Source of the DNA: a marine gamma proteobacterium HTCC2143
GTDB lineage: Bacteria; Pseudomonadota; Gammaproteobacteria; Pseudomonadales; Dasaniaceae
Reading direction: 5' to 3'
Assembly (NCBI GenBank): GCA_000169075.1
Contig: AAVT01000002.1
Coordinates: 1-64,000 of the forward strand
DNA: 64,000 nucleotides
Shown: one piece after another, positions 26,321 to 35,230 of the stretch
Position numbering within the stretch: the stretch's first letter is position 1
How the letters are laid out: each line of letters begins with the position of its first letter
The notes under the pieces: model-generated
What the model was told of the DNA's origin: nothing
Seen by the model: only the letters and a program-made list of their open reading frames with translations
Databases searched by the model: none
Made by a program: the position numbers and the translations under genes

Positions 26321-28033
26321 CTATGCTTTTTTTGGCAGTGGCGACATTACAAGCTGAGCTCTGCTACAGGCACTCAAGACAGCCCGCAAGCTTGCTTCGA
26401 CAATATCGGCGCTTTGGCCGACGCCACAGTAGCGTTGACCATCAATACTCAATTGAATATAAGCGATAGCGTCAGATTGTTCGCTGTTGCCAAGCGTGTG
26501 TTCTGAATAATCTGTAATGACAACGTCCGCGCCAATTAGCTGAGTCAAGCCTCCGACGAAAGCGTCGAGAGCTCCCTGGCCATTACCGCTGAGTGCCACA
26601 TGTTTATTCTCGAGTATCATTGTGGCATTGAGTTGATCCCGATTATCCTGTCGAGTTAGCTGATAGCCATCTAACTGTATTGCTTGTGCGCTGCCAATAT
26701 AGGTTTCCCGGAAAACTTGCCATATTTCTTTGGAGGACACTTCCCCTTCATTTTGCTCTGCTAAATGTTGGACGTGGCGACTGAAATCAACCTGTAACCA
26801 CCTAGGCATTTGTACACCGTAGTCTTGCTCTAGCACGTATGCGATTCCACCCTTGCCGGACTGACTGTTGATGCGAATGACTTCCTGATAGCTCCGGCCA
26901 AGATCAGCAGGGTCAATCGGTAAGTAAGCAACATCCCAGACATCGTTTGTTTGACGACGATGCAAACATTTGTTGATTGCGTCCTGATGGCTGCCCGAAA
27001 ATGCTGTGAATACCAACTCTCCCGCGTAGGGATGACGCGGGTGTATTGTAATGTTGGTACATTGATTCACAACTTTAATGATTTTATCCATATTGGAGAA
27101 ATCTAACATAGGGTCAATGCCCTGACTGTACATGTTCATAGCGGCAGTTATCACATCCATATTCCCCGTGCGTTCTCCGTTGCCAAGCAAGGTGCCTTCA
27201 GCTCTATCAGCGCCGGCCATCAGCCCCAGCTCAGCTGCAGCAACACCACAACCCCGGTCATTGTGAGTATGCAGACTAATTTGAAGACAGTCCCTTCTGG
27301 CAATATTGTCACTCACCCATTCGATTTGGTCGGCATAAACATTTGGCGTGGTCATTTCTACCGTCGACGGTAAATTGATGATCACGGGTTTTTCGACTGT
27401 TGGTTGCCAAATATCAGTCACTGCATCACAGACCTCAACGGCGTATTCCATTTCTGTGCCGGTAAAGCTTTCCGGTGAATATTCGAAGGTCCAATCTGTG
27501 TCAGGCTGCTGTTGGGCGCATTGTTTTACCCAAACAGCGCCTTCAACCGCTATGGCTTTTATTTGCTCTCGACTCATGCCGAAAACGTGTTCGCGTTGCA
27601 CCGTTGAGGTGGAGTTGTACAGATGCACAATCGCTTTTTTTGCGCCTGTTAAGGCCTCAAAACTGCGGCTGATCAGCTCCTCTCGAGACTGCGTCAATAC
27701 TTGGATCGACACGTCGTCAGGAATTAAGTTTTCTTCAATGATTTTTCGTACAAAGTCGAAATCTGGTTGTGAGGCGGCGGGAAAGCCGACTTCTATTTCT
27801 TTAAACCCAACTTCTACCAATAGTTTGAACAGATCGAGTTTTTGTTCCGGATTCATTGGTTCGACCAGAGCTTGATTACCATCGCGCAGGTCAACGCTGC
27901 ACCAGCGTGGCGCTTTGGTGATGACCTGATCTGGCCAGCGTCGATCACTTTTGTTAAAGGTCGCAACCGGACGGTATTTTCGATGGTTAAAATCGCCGCT
28001 GATGGCTGAGCTATTGAGCGGATTGTCTAACAT
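26321..28033 (-). CDS. leuA: 2-isopropylmalate synthase
   Basis: First committed step of leucine synthesis: acetyl-CoA plus 2-oxoisovalerate gives 2-isopropylmalate. The 570-residue length and N-terminus (FNHRKYRPVATFNKSDRRWP region) are those of the long LeuA class found in Pseudomonas. The TIM-barrel carries VDLRDGNQAL, VGFKEIEVGFPAASQ, the metal motif HTHNDRG and GNGERTGN. The C-terminal ~150 residues form the leucine-binding regulatory domain. AGGGGA precedes the ATG. A long structured leader lies upstream. Confidence 0.96.
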   Translation of the reverse strand: MLDNPLNSSAISGDFNHRKYRPVATFNKSDRRWPDQVITKAPRWCSVDLRDGNQALVEPMNPEQKLDLFKLLVEVGFKEIEVGFPAASQPDFDFVRKIIEENLIPDDVSIQVLTQSREELISRSFEALTGAKKAIVHLYNSTSTVQREHVFGMSREQIKAIAVEGAVWVKQCAQQQPDTDWTFEYSPESFTGTEMEYAVEVCDAVTDIWQPTVEKPVIINLPSTVEMTTPNVYADQIEWVSDNIARRDCLQISLHTHNDRGCGVAAAELGLMAGADRAEGTLLGNGERTGNMDVITAAMNMYSQGIDPMLDFSNMDKIIKVVNQCTNITIHPRHPYAGELVFTAFSGSHQDAINKCLHRRQTNDVWDVAYLPIDPADLGRSYQEVIRINSQSGKGGIAYVLEQDYGVQMPRWLQVDFSRHVQHLAEQNEGEVSSKEIWQVFRETYIGSAQAIQLDGYQLTRQDNRDQLNATMILENKHVALSGNGQGALDAFVGGLTQLIGADVVITDYSEHTLGNSEQSDAIAYIQLSIDGQRYCGVGQSADIVEASLRAVLSACSRAQLVMSPLPKKA

Positions 28034-28068
28034 GGTGTTCCCCTACGGCGACGGATTTCAGTAAAATT

Positions 28069-28149
28069 CAACCGCAGGCAAGTAGTGACTCTTGTGAAGG
28101 CTATTCCCAGTTCCCTTGTGGGGAGCTCTGGATATCATGCCTGCGGTTG
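28069..28149 (-). promoter_or_regulatory. Structured 5' leader of leuA (candidate attenuator or riboregulator)
   Basis: On the leuA strand, 12-bp perfect arms CAACCGCAGGCA / TGCCTGCGGTTG enclose 57 bases with an inner hairpin CCAG-TCCC-loop-GGGA-CTGG. The structure ends 35 bases before the leuA ATG. A short frame beginning ATGATATCC inside it is not leucine-rich. Conserved leader RNAs upstream of leuA and ilvB are known from other gammaproteobacteria; whether this belongs to one is not decided. Confidence 0.5.
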
Positions 28150-28278
28150 AGCGTGAAGTGTAGCTTAGACTGAGTAGTGAATTACTGCAAAGGTGACTGT
28201 AAATGCACGATATATAGAGTTTAATGTCTTATTTATATATTTTAGTGGTTAATTACCCTATATTTTATTAACATTGGA

Positions 28279-28323
28279 GCTTTAGTGGCTTTAGTGGCTT
28301 TAGTGGCTTTAGTGGCTTTAGTG
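28279..28323. repeat. Five tandem copies of a 9-bp unit (GCTTTAGTG)
   Basis: Five exact copies of a 9-bp unit, directly followed by a 40-bp palindrome and then the Lrp-type gene. Being a multiple of three it makes an open frame of Ala-Thr-Lys repeats on the minus strand, which I regard as an artefact. Confidence 0.93.
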
Positions 28324-28325
28324 GC

Positions 28326-28365
28326 GATTGAACAACAAGCACAGGGCTGTGCTTGTTGTTCAATC
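28326..28365. repeat. Perfect 40-bp palindrome upstream of the Lrp-type regulator gene
   Basis: Arms of 19 bp (28326-28344 and 28347-28365; outer part GATTGAAC, inner part GCACAG) separated by GG. It ends 29 bp before the regulator ATG. No T-run follows on either strand, so it is not a typical terminator. It could be an autoregulatory operator or a hairpin in the 5' leader. Confidence 0.7.
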
Positions 28366-28394
28366 CTGTCATTGTCTATTCTGAGGGTAAACTT

Positions 28395-28865
28395 ATGGCG
28401 GTCAAGTTGGATAGAATTGACAAACATATTTTGACGCTGATGCAGCGCAATGGTCGTATTAGCAATCTTGAATTAGCCGAGCAGGTTGGACTGTCGCCAA
28501 CACCTTGCTCACGCCGAGTAAAACGGTTGGAGGAGTCGGGTATTGTCGATCGGCACGTTACCATTCTCAATGCTGAGGCACTCAATCTTAGTTTGACCGC
28601 TATCGTCAGTATAGCGATGGACCGACACACGCCAGAGCGCTTTGATAACTTTGAGCGCACCGTAGCCACGTTTCCCGAAGTACTAGAGTGCAGTGTGGTT
28701 ACCGGTCAGTCGGCGGATTTTCTGCTAAAAGTTGTTGTCAAAGATATGCGTCATTATGAACAGTTTCTACTCGGCCAACTAACGGGTCTTGAGGGCGTTA
28801 GCGGGGTCCATTCCAGCTTTGTACTGCGTAAAGTGGTCGATAAAACCGAATTGCCCTTGGATTAA
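28395..28865 (+). CDS. Lrp/AsnC family transcriptional regulator
   Basis: A 156-residue feast/famine regulator. The N-terminal winged HTH (KLDRIDKHILTLMQRNGRI, then LAEQVGLSPTPCSRRVKRLE) is followed by a RAM/ACT-like ligand domain with VLECSVVTGQSADFLLKVV. Start chosen at an ATG with GAGGG eight bases upstream; an upstream in-frame TTG would place translation inside the palindrome. It is divergent from leuA, which makes leuA a candidate target, and the adjacent palindrome a candidate autoregulatory site. Confidence 0.92.
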   Translation: MAVKLDRIDKHILTLMQRNGRISNLELAEQVGLSPTPCSRRVKRLEESGIVDRHVTILNAEALNLSLTAIVSIAMDRHTPERFDNFERTVATFPEVLECSVVTGQSADFLLKVVVKDMRHYEQFLLGQLTGLEGVSGVHSSFVLRKVVDKTELPLD

Positions 28866-28866
28866 C

Positions 28867-30477
28867 TCAATAGCGGGCCGTTTTTCCGGCCTCTTGCTGG
28901 CTGTCGAGATACTCTTCATAACTGCCCTGAAAGTCGACAAGTTGATGGTCTTTGATCTCTATGACACGGGTAGCTAGCGATGACACAAACTCTCGGTCAT
29001 GGCTGACAAAAATTAGTGTTCCCTCGTAGTGCTCAAGCGCCAGATTTAAGGATTCGATGGCTTCCATATCCAAGTGGTTTGTGGGTTCGTCCATCAGCAG
29101 GATATTGGTATCCATCATCATCAATTTACCAAATATCAGGCGATTCTTCTCGCCACCGGAACACACCTTGACGTTCTTTTTGAAGTCCTCTGATGAAAAT
29201 AACAACCGCCCCAGTGTCGCCCGAACAATTTGGTCGTCATGGGAGGGTTTTCGCCATTGGCTCATCCAGTCAAATAGGTTTAGTTCAGAGTCAAAATCAG
29301 CAGTACCATCCTGCGGGCAATACCCAAGCGTGGCATTTTCAGCCCACTTCACCGTGCCATTGTTTGCAATAATATCGTTCATGAGACAGCGCAAAAATGT
29401 GGTTTTACCTGCGCCGTTTTCACCAATCACAGCAAGTCTGGCACCAGCTTCTAAGATCAGGTTGCCATTTTTGAACAATACCTCCTCATCAAAGCCGTGG
29501 CCGATTTTTTCCAACGTTAGAGCTTGACGGTGTAATTTTTTATCTTGTTTAAAACGAATATAAGGGCTGACGCGACTGGATGGTTTGATGTCGTCGAGTT
29601 TGATCTTTTCAATGCGCTTAGCCCGTGACGTCGCTTGTTTGGCTTTTGATGCATTGGCTGAAAAGCGACTGACAAACTGCTGCAAGTCAGCAATTTGAGC
29701 GGACTTCTTGGCATTCTCTGATTGCAGTCTTTCTCGGGCCTGTGTTGACGCGGTCATGAAGTCGTCATAGTTGCCTGGGTAGACACGCAATTCTCCATAG
29801 TCTATGTCGGCCATATGTGTGCAAACGGCATTGAGAAAATGGCGATCGTGAGAAATAATGACCATGGTACTTTTACGGTCATTGATAATGTCTTCCAGCC
29901 AGCGAATTGTATCAATATCCAGATTGTTAGTCGGTTCATCTAAAAGCAGAATATCTGGGTCAGAGAATAACGCTTGCGCCAGCAACACCCGCAACTTCCA
30001 CCCGGGAGCCACTTGGCTCATGGGGCCATAATGCAACTCCTGTGCAATGCCCGCGCCCATTAATATTTCACCGGCACGGCTCTCTGCGCTGTAGCCGTCC
30101 ATTTCGGCAAATTGGGTCTCCAAATCCGCCGCTTTCATGCCGTCTTCTTCGGTCATCTCAGGCAGCGCATAAATACGATCTCTCTGTTCCTTCACCGTCC
30201 ACAGCTCGGTATGTCCCATTATGACCGTATCGATGACGTTGTAATCTTCGAAGGCAAACTGATCTTGACTCAATTTGCCAATGCGCTCGTTGGGGGTGAT
30301 GGTCACATTCCCTGCGGTGGGTGCGAGGCTGCCATCGAGAATTTTCATGAAGGTCGATTTACCGCAGCCGTTTGCGCCAATGAGACCATAGCGATTACCG
30401 TCGCCAAATTTTACCGAGATGTTTTCGAATAATGGCTTGGCGCCAAACTGCATGGTGATATTTGCGGTTGAGATCAA
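28867..30477 (-). CDS. ybiT: ABC-F family ATPase YbiT
   Basis: Duplicated-ABC soluble ATPase that acts on the ribosome; 536 residues. It follows E. coli YbiT closely: [19 protein letters not shown], Walker [10 protein letters not shown] and GENGAGKTT, two [16 protein letters not shown] Walker B segments, and between them the linker (P-site tRNA interaction) helices [19 protein letters not shown]. The start is TTG with AGGA nine bases upstream, giving an N-terminus equal in length to YbiT minus one. It converges with the Lrp-type gene (1 bp between stops). Confidence 0.95.
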   Translation of the reverse strand: MISTANITMQFGAKPLFENISVKFGDGNRYGLIGANGCGKSTFMKILDGSLAPTAGNVTITPNERIGKLSQDQFAFEDYNVIDTVIMGHTELWTVKEQRDRIYALPEMTEEDGMKAADLETQFAEMDGYSAESRAGEILMGAGIAQELHYGPMSQVAPGWKLRVLLAQALFSDPDILLLDEPTNNLDIDTIRWLEDIINDRKSTMVIISHDRHFLNAVCTHMADIDYGELRVYPGNYDDFMTASTQARERLQSENAKKSAQIADLQQFVSRFSANASKAKQATSRAKRIEKIKLDDIKPSSRVSPYIRFKQDKKLHRQALTLEKIGHGFDEEVLFKNGNLILEAGARLAVIGENGAGKTTFLRCLMNDIIANNGTVKWAENATLGYCPQDGTADFDSELNLFDWMSQWRKPSHDDQIVRATLGRLLFSSEDFKKNVKVCSGGEKNRLIFGKLMMMDTNILLMDEPTNHLDMEAIESLNLALEHYEGTLIFVSHDREFVSSLATRVIEIKDHQLVDFQGSYEEYLDSQQEAGKTARY

Positions 30478-30754
30478 GGGAATATTCCTGAATTGACGAT
30501 CAAAATACTAGATGGTTTACTGGACCTCGCTAGTGTCGCGCGATCATAGTCCTAAAGGGCGCGTACTATAAGGATTTGTGACTGTTTCGTCGAGTGAAAT
30601 TGAACAATAAACAGTCAGAATCGGATAAAATTATTGCTATAAAGGGAATTGATTGCGATGCAGATGATGGTCCCGGCGTAAATGAGCAGGCATTGTCCGT
30701 AACATGGGCCGTTGACATGGATAGCAGACAAACCACTAAAAATAGGAAAAGAAC

Positions 30755-31558
30755 ATGGTGCCACGAGAGAATTGCTGGGGTGACGACAACAACTATAATT
30801 ACCAGGCGATTGCTGACGATTTGGTAAAGTACTTGCGGTTAAAAGCGCTGCCGGTAGGTATGAAACGCTACAGAACTGTGGCCGATATGGAGGCGGTACC
30901 GCGCATTAAGCGACCGGACCCAGCAGAAAAATTAACGACTGATCAAATTGTTGGCCAGGCGCGATGGATTGGTTATACCCTCGGTATTACCATGGATAAT
31001 TTAATGGGTGCCCAGTGCGGGGCTGTGGTTGGCCTTCATCCCCGCGATGAGGAGTTTCTTAGTGGCAACGCATTTAATGGCGTTTGGTACGGCAGCCTTG
31101 AAGATAGCGCGCGGCATCAGGCGGAGATGGATTGCCCACAATACGGTGAATATCAGGCACTCGCGGTTTCACCGATGACGTCCGAGCGCTTGGGTAATCC
31201 CGATATTTGTCTCATCTATGCGACACCGGGACAAATGATTACTTTTATTAACGGCTTACAATGGTCGGGTTATAAAAAGCTTGAGTTCAGTGTGGTGGGC
31301 GAAAGCGCCTGTGCTGATTCTTGGGGAAAAGCTTTAAAAACTGGCGAGCCCTCGCTGTCGATACCCTGTTATGCCGAGCGAAAATTTGGTGGCGTGTTAG
31401 ATGAAGAGCTGCTGATTGCCCTACCACCGAGTTTCTTACCAAAAGCATTGGATGGGTTGCGAGCGCTGAGCGCAAATGGTTTACGTTATCCGATCCCCAA
31501 TCATGGTCTTGATAAGTCACCGTTGGCATCAATGAATAAGAGTTATGGAAAGGTGTAG
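30755..31558 (+). CDS. DUF169 family protein
   Basis: A 267-residue protein of the DUF169 (COG2043) family: LVKYLRLKALPVGMKRY at the start, CGAVVGLHP in the middle, and a C-terminal core with PCYAERKFGGVLDEELLIALP. Cysteines near residues 88, 128, 187 and 207 may matter. Biochemical role unknown. AGGAAAAG precedes the ATG. It precedes the M20 gene by 139 bp and lies upstream of the formate dehydrogenase operon on the same strand; whether they share a function is open. Confidence 0.85.
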   Translation: MVPRENCWGDDNNYNYQAIADDLVKYLRLKALPVGMKRYRTVADMEAVPRIKRPDPAEKLTTDQIVGQARWIGYTLGITMDNLMGAQCGAVVGLHPRDEEFLSGNAFNGVWYGSLEDSARHQAEMDCPQYGEYQALAVSPMTSERLGNPDICLIYATPGQMITFINGLQWSGYKKLEFSVVGESACADSWGKALKTGEPSLSIPCYAERKFGGVLDEELLIALPPSFLPKALDGLRALSANGLRYPIPNHGLDKSPLASMNKSYGKV

Positions 31559-31697
31559 TATATCTATTAGAGATATTAGGCAAACAGGCCATGCCACCAG
31601 TTAGCCTTGTGGGTACAAATGTGGCAGTGCAGTGACGGCCAACCTATTGGCGCTTAAGACGGTTACAGTCAATGGACAAAATAAAGGGAAATAGGAC

Positions 31698-32990
31698 ATG
31701 TACAAGCCCGCAATAAAAACTGAGCTCGCTGAAAAAATCCGACAATCAGTCAAAGATGGGATGATTGGTCAAATTGAATTTACTGAGGAGTTGGTTCGAA
31801 AACCATCGACAAGGGGGCAGGAGCACACGGCTCAGGATTTTATTTTTAAGGAGTTGGCTGCGCGTGGTTACGCGATGGATCGCTGGGCAATTGATGTTGC
31901 CAGTATAGAAAAGCACCCGGGGTTTTCTCCAGTGACTGTGCCTTATGATAATGCGATTAATGTTGTCGGTAGCCACAGGCCTAGGGAAGAAAAAGGTCGA
32001 TCGCTGATCCTTAACGGCCACGTTGATGTAGTGCCTACTGGTCCTGTGGATATGTGGGACAGGCCGCCTTTTGAGCCCTATATTAAAGATGATTGGCTTT
32101 ACGGACGCGGCAGTGGTGATATGAAGGCGGGGCTGGCGGCTAACATATTTGCACTGGATGCTTTGAAACGGCTCGGATACCAGCCAGCTGCAACGGTTCA
32201 TGTACAGTCGGTGACAGAGGAGGAATGTACGGGAAATGGTGCTTTATCGGCGCTTGTGCGTGGATACAGTGCTGATGCTGTCATTATTCCCGAGCCTGAA
32301 GATGAAGGGTTGGTGCGGGCTTCCGTCGGCGTTATTTGGTTTCGAGTTCATGTCAAAGGTCATCCTGTCCATGTTGCGACCGCCGGCAGTGGGGAGAATG
32401 CCATCGAAGCGGCGATTTTTTTGATTGGAAAATTAAAAGATTATGAGAAAGCACGAAATGCGCTCAAGGTTAATCATCCTCACTTTGCAGACTATGAAAA
32501 GCCGATTAACGTCAACGTTGGTAAGATAGAGGGCGGTGACTGGGCGTCGTCCGTTCCTGCTTGGTGTAGTTTTGATGTGCGGACAGCACTTTATCCAGGA
32601 GAGGATGCGAGGCAGGCAGCGCAACAAATTGAAGACTTTATCAACGAGGCTGCAACAGGGCATTCTTTTTTAGTGAGTAATCCACCCGACGTCGAGTTTA
32701 ATGGTTTTATGGCCGAGGGATTTGAACTGGAAGCCGGTAGCGACGCTGAAAAAACATTAACCCTTGCTCATACAACGGCAACGGCGAGTGAATTGACAAC
32801 ATTTGGATCTATGGCATATTTGGATGCTCGTGTTTTTGTACTCTACGATAATACACCGTGTTTGGTGTATGGACCGATATCAAAAAGTATTCACGGTTAT
32901 AACGAAGCAGTAAGTATTGAATCTATTGAGCGCATAACTACAGCAATTGCCTTGTATATAGCCATGTGGTGTGGATTGGAGTCGATCTGA
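31698..32990 (+). CDS. M20 family ArgE/DapE-type deacylase
   Basis: Di-zinc hydrolase of 430 residues. Metal and catalytic motifs: NGHVDVVPTGP (H108, D110), GRGSGDMKAG (D141, bridging), TEEECTGNGAL (base and ligand glutamates) and a late SKSIHGYNE histidine. The dimerisation domain fills the middle (HPVHVATAGSGENAIEA). Such enzymes cleave N-acyl amino acids; the exact substrate is not readable. GGGAAATAGG lies upstream of the ATG. Confidence 0.9.
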   Translation: MYKPAIKTELAEKIRQSVKDGMIGQIEFTEELVRKPSTRGQEHTAQDFIFKELAARGYAMDRWAIDVASIEKHPGFSPVTVPYDNAINVVGSHRPREEKGRSLILNGHVDVVPTGPVDMWDRPPFEPYIKDDWLYGRGSGDMKAGLAANIFALDALKRLGYQPAATVHVQSVTEEECTGNGALSALVRGYSADAVIIPEPEDEGLVRASVGVIWFRVHVKGHPVHVATAGSGENAIEAAIFLIGKLKDYEKARNALKVNHPHFADYEKPINVNVGKIEGGDWASSVPAWCSFDVRTALYPGEDARQAAQQIEDFINEAATGHSFLVSNPPDVEFNGFMAEGFELEAGSDAEKTLTLAHTTATASELTTFGSMAYLDARVFVLYDNTPCLVYGPISKSIHGYNEAVSIESIERITTAIALYIAMWCGLESI

Positions 32991-33173
32991 ACATATTCAC
33001 CCGCGCTGGTGACGTTAACTGATAAGGGGGCAAGGTCTCAAAGGCATTAACTGGCGGCTAGATTGAGTTGGTGCCAGAGGTCAATCTTTTGCGGTGCTCC
33101 TGCCAATGATTCTCTGGCACTCGGGCCCGCGGTTAAATGCAGTTATGTTGTGAATTTTGGGAGTGCAAACACC

Positions 33174-33665
33174 GTGGTTCAACACCTTAATTGGGACCCT
33201 GCAACAATAAGTCGCATTGCTCGTAAACATCTGGATCAAGAGGGCGCTTTGCTTCCGGTATTACACAGCATCCAGACGGAGTTTGGGCATATCCCGCCTG
33301 ACTGTGTCGGTCAAATCGCTGATCTATTTAATGTCTCTGCAGCAGAAGTACACGGAGTGCTGAGTTTCTATCCTTTCTTTCGTTCCACCCCTCCGGGTAG
33401 ACATACGATTCAGATATGCCGCGCAGAAGCTTGTCAGTCGATGGGAAGTCGGCTGCTGGAGCGCCACGCTAAATTAACGTTAGGCATTGATTTTCATCAA
33501 ACCTCAGCGGATGGCGAATTCACTCTGGAACCAGTTTATTGTCTGGGAAATTGTGCTTGCTCTCCCTCGATACGAGTGGGCACACAGATTTTCAGCCATG
33601 TTGATTCTGCGCGTTTTGATGCGCTGATAGATGACTTGCAAACCAATATTTTGGAGGTCAAATGA
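33174..33665 (+). CDS. fdsG: NAD-dependent formate dehydrogenase gamma subunit
   Basis: NuoE-like [2Fe-2S] subunit of the soluble molybdenum formate dehydrogenase. Start set at GTG with GGGAG ten bases before it, giving 163 residues; a longer frame upstream has no family similarity. Cluster ligands are C82 and C87 (CRAEAC) and C123 and C127 (CLGNC), the NuoE spacing. It passes electrons within the FdsGB diaphorase module. The stop overlaps the fdsB start by 4 bp. Confidence 0.94.
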   Translation: MVQHLNWDPATISRIARKHLDQEGALLPVLHSIQTEFGHIPPDCVGQIADLFNVSAAEVHGVLSFYPFFRSTPPGRHTIQICRAEACQSMGSRLLERHAKLTLGIDFHQTSADGEFTLEPVYCLGNCACSPSIRVGTQIFSHVDSARFDALIDDLQTNILEVK

Positions 33666-35230
33666 CGACGATTTATATTCCCCGGGATACCACAACGATA
33701 TCACTAGGTGCCGATAAGCTTGCTGATGAAATCGTTAATTTTGCCGCCGATAAACAACTTGAGTTATCCATCATCCGCAATGGTTCTCGCGGTTTGTATT
33801 GGTTAGAACCGATGATTGAAATTGAAACGTCGGCGGGACGAATAGCCTACGGTCCGGTAATGATCGAGGATATCAATTATCTGATGACGTCTGTTATGGC
33901 CAGTGCATCAGCTAACGTCTATACCGATCATCCCTTATATTTGGGGCTGACCGAAGATATTCCTTACTTGCGAGACCAGCAGCGCCTCACTTTCGCCCGC
34001 GTTGGAATAATTGATCCACTGTCAATCGAACATTTTTTGCAACATGGTGGTTTTCAGGGGCTTAAGCATGCGCTCACTAAAAAACCCGCTGAGATCGTGG
34101 TTGATATCACGGATTCAGGCTTAAGAGGGCGGGGTGGCGCAGCATTCCCTACCGGCATCAAGTGGCAAACGGTGCTACTCACTGAGTCAGATCAAAAATA
34201 TATCGTCTGCAATGCTGATGAAGGTGACTCGGGAACCTTTGCTGATCGAATGATAATGGAATCTGATCCCTTTAGTCTAATAGAGGGAATGATAATTGCC
34301 GGTCTTGCAGTAGGGGCGACTCGTGGTTATATCTACTTACGCGAAGAGTACCGGTTAGCGCAGCAGGTACTTGAACAGGCCATTCATGTAGCCGAGGAAC
34401 ATCACTACTTAGGCGAGCAGGTTCACGGTAGTGGTCACGAGTTTCGTCTTGAGGTGAGGATGGGTGCCGGGGCTTATATTTGCGGAGAAGAAACGGCCCT
34501 GCTAGATAGCCTCGAGGGTAAACGAGGAATGGTGCGGACAAAGCCGCCAGTGCCAGCAGTGGCGGGCCTTTTCGGCAAGCCTACGGTGGTTAATAATGTG
34601 CTCTCCTTGGCAACCGTGCCAGTAATTTTGGCTCGGGGATCACAGTTTTACAAAGATTATGGCCTGGGCCGATCCCGTGGCACGATACCCCTGCAGCTTG
34701 CCGGCAATGTGCGTCACGCGGGTTTGGTCGAAGTGGCATTTGGTATCAGTCTGCGTAAATTGGTTACCTATTTTGGTGGTGGTACTCGCACGGGGAAACC
34801 GATAAAGGCAATTCAAGTTGGCGGCCCTCTGGGCGCTTATTTACCGACTGCTCAATGGGATACGCCGTTGGACTATGAAGCATTTACTGATATCGGTGCG
34901 ATCTTAGGGCATGGAGGGGTTGTGGTCTTTGATGACACTGTCGATATGGCAGAGCAAGCTCAATTCGCAATGGAGTTTTGCGCCATTGAGTCCTGTGGAA
35001 AATGTACGCCTTGCAGAATAGGATCGACGCGTGGCGTGGAGGTTTTAGAAAAAATTCGCCAGGGAACGCAACGTGAAAAAAACAGTCAGTTGTTGATAGA
35101 TTTGTGTGAAACCATGGAGCTCGGTTCTCTGTGTGCCATGGGTGGTATGACGCCGTTTCCTGTGTTGAGTGCGTTCAACAATTTTCGGGAGGATTTTTTC
35201 CAGAGTCTCGAACGAGATGGAGAAATCTGA
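33662..35230 (+). CDS. fdsB: NAD-dependent formate dehydrogenase beta subunit
   Basis: NuoF-like diaphorase that passes electrons from formate to NAD+. An N-terminal ~110-residue thioredoxin-like (NuoE-type) extension, then the FMN/NADH site GLRGRGGAAFPTGIKW, NADEGDSGTFADR and GAGAYICGEETALL, and the [4Fe-4S] motif ESCGKCTPCRIGSTRG. The 522 residues match FdsB. It overlaps fdsG (ATGA) and fdsA (TGATG), so the operon is translationally coupled. Confidence 0.95.
   Translation: MTTIYIPRDTTTISLGADKLADEIVNFAADKQLELSIIRNGSRGLYWLEPMIEIETSAGRIAYGPVMIEDINYLMTSVMASASANVYTDHPLYLGLTEDIPYLRDQQRLTFARVGIIDPLSIEHFLQHGGFQGLKHALTKKPAEIVVDITDSGLRGRGGAAFPTGIKWQTVLLTESDQKYIVCNADEGDSGTFADRMIMESDPFSLIEGMIIAGLAVGATRGYIYLREEYRLAQQVLEQAIHVAEEHHYLGEQVHGSGHEFRLEVRMGAGAYICGEETALLDSLEGKRGMVRTKPPVPAVAGLFGKPTVVNNVLSLATVPVILARGSQFYKDYGLGRSRGTIPLQLAGNVRHAGLVEVAFGISLRKLVTYFGGGTRTGKPIKAIQVGGPLGAYLPTAQWDTPLDYEAFTDIGAILGHGGVVVFDDTVDMAEQAQFAMEFCAIESCGKCTPCRIGSTRGVEVLEKIRQGTQREKNSQLLIDLCETMELGSLCAMGGMTPFPVLSAFNNFREDFFQSLERDGEI

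Noticed and set aside
28242..28427. A frame encoding repeated Ala-Thr-Lys on the minus strand
   Set aside because: It is only the translation of the 9-bp tandem repeat and crosses the start of the Lrp-type gene.
30594..30827. A 77-codon frame before the DUF169 gene
   Set aside because: No ribosome binding site or family; it overlaps the DUF169 start in another frame.
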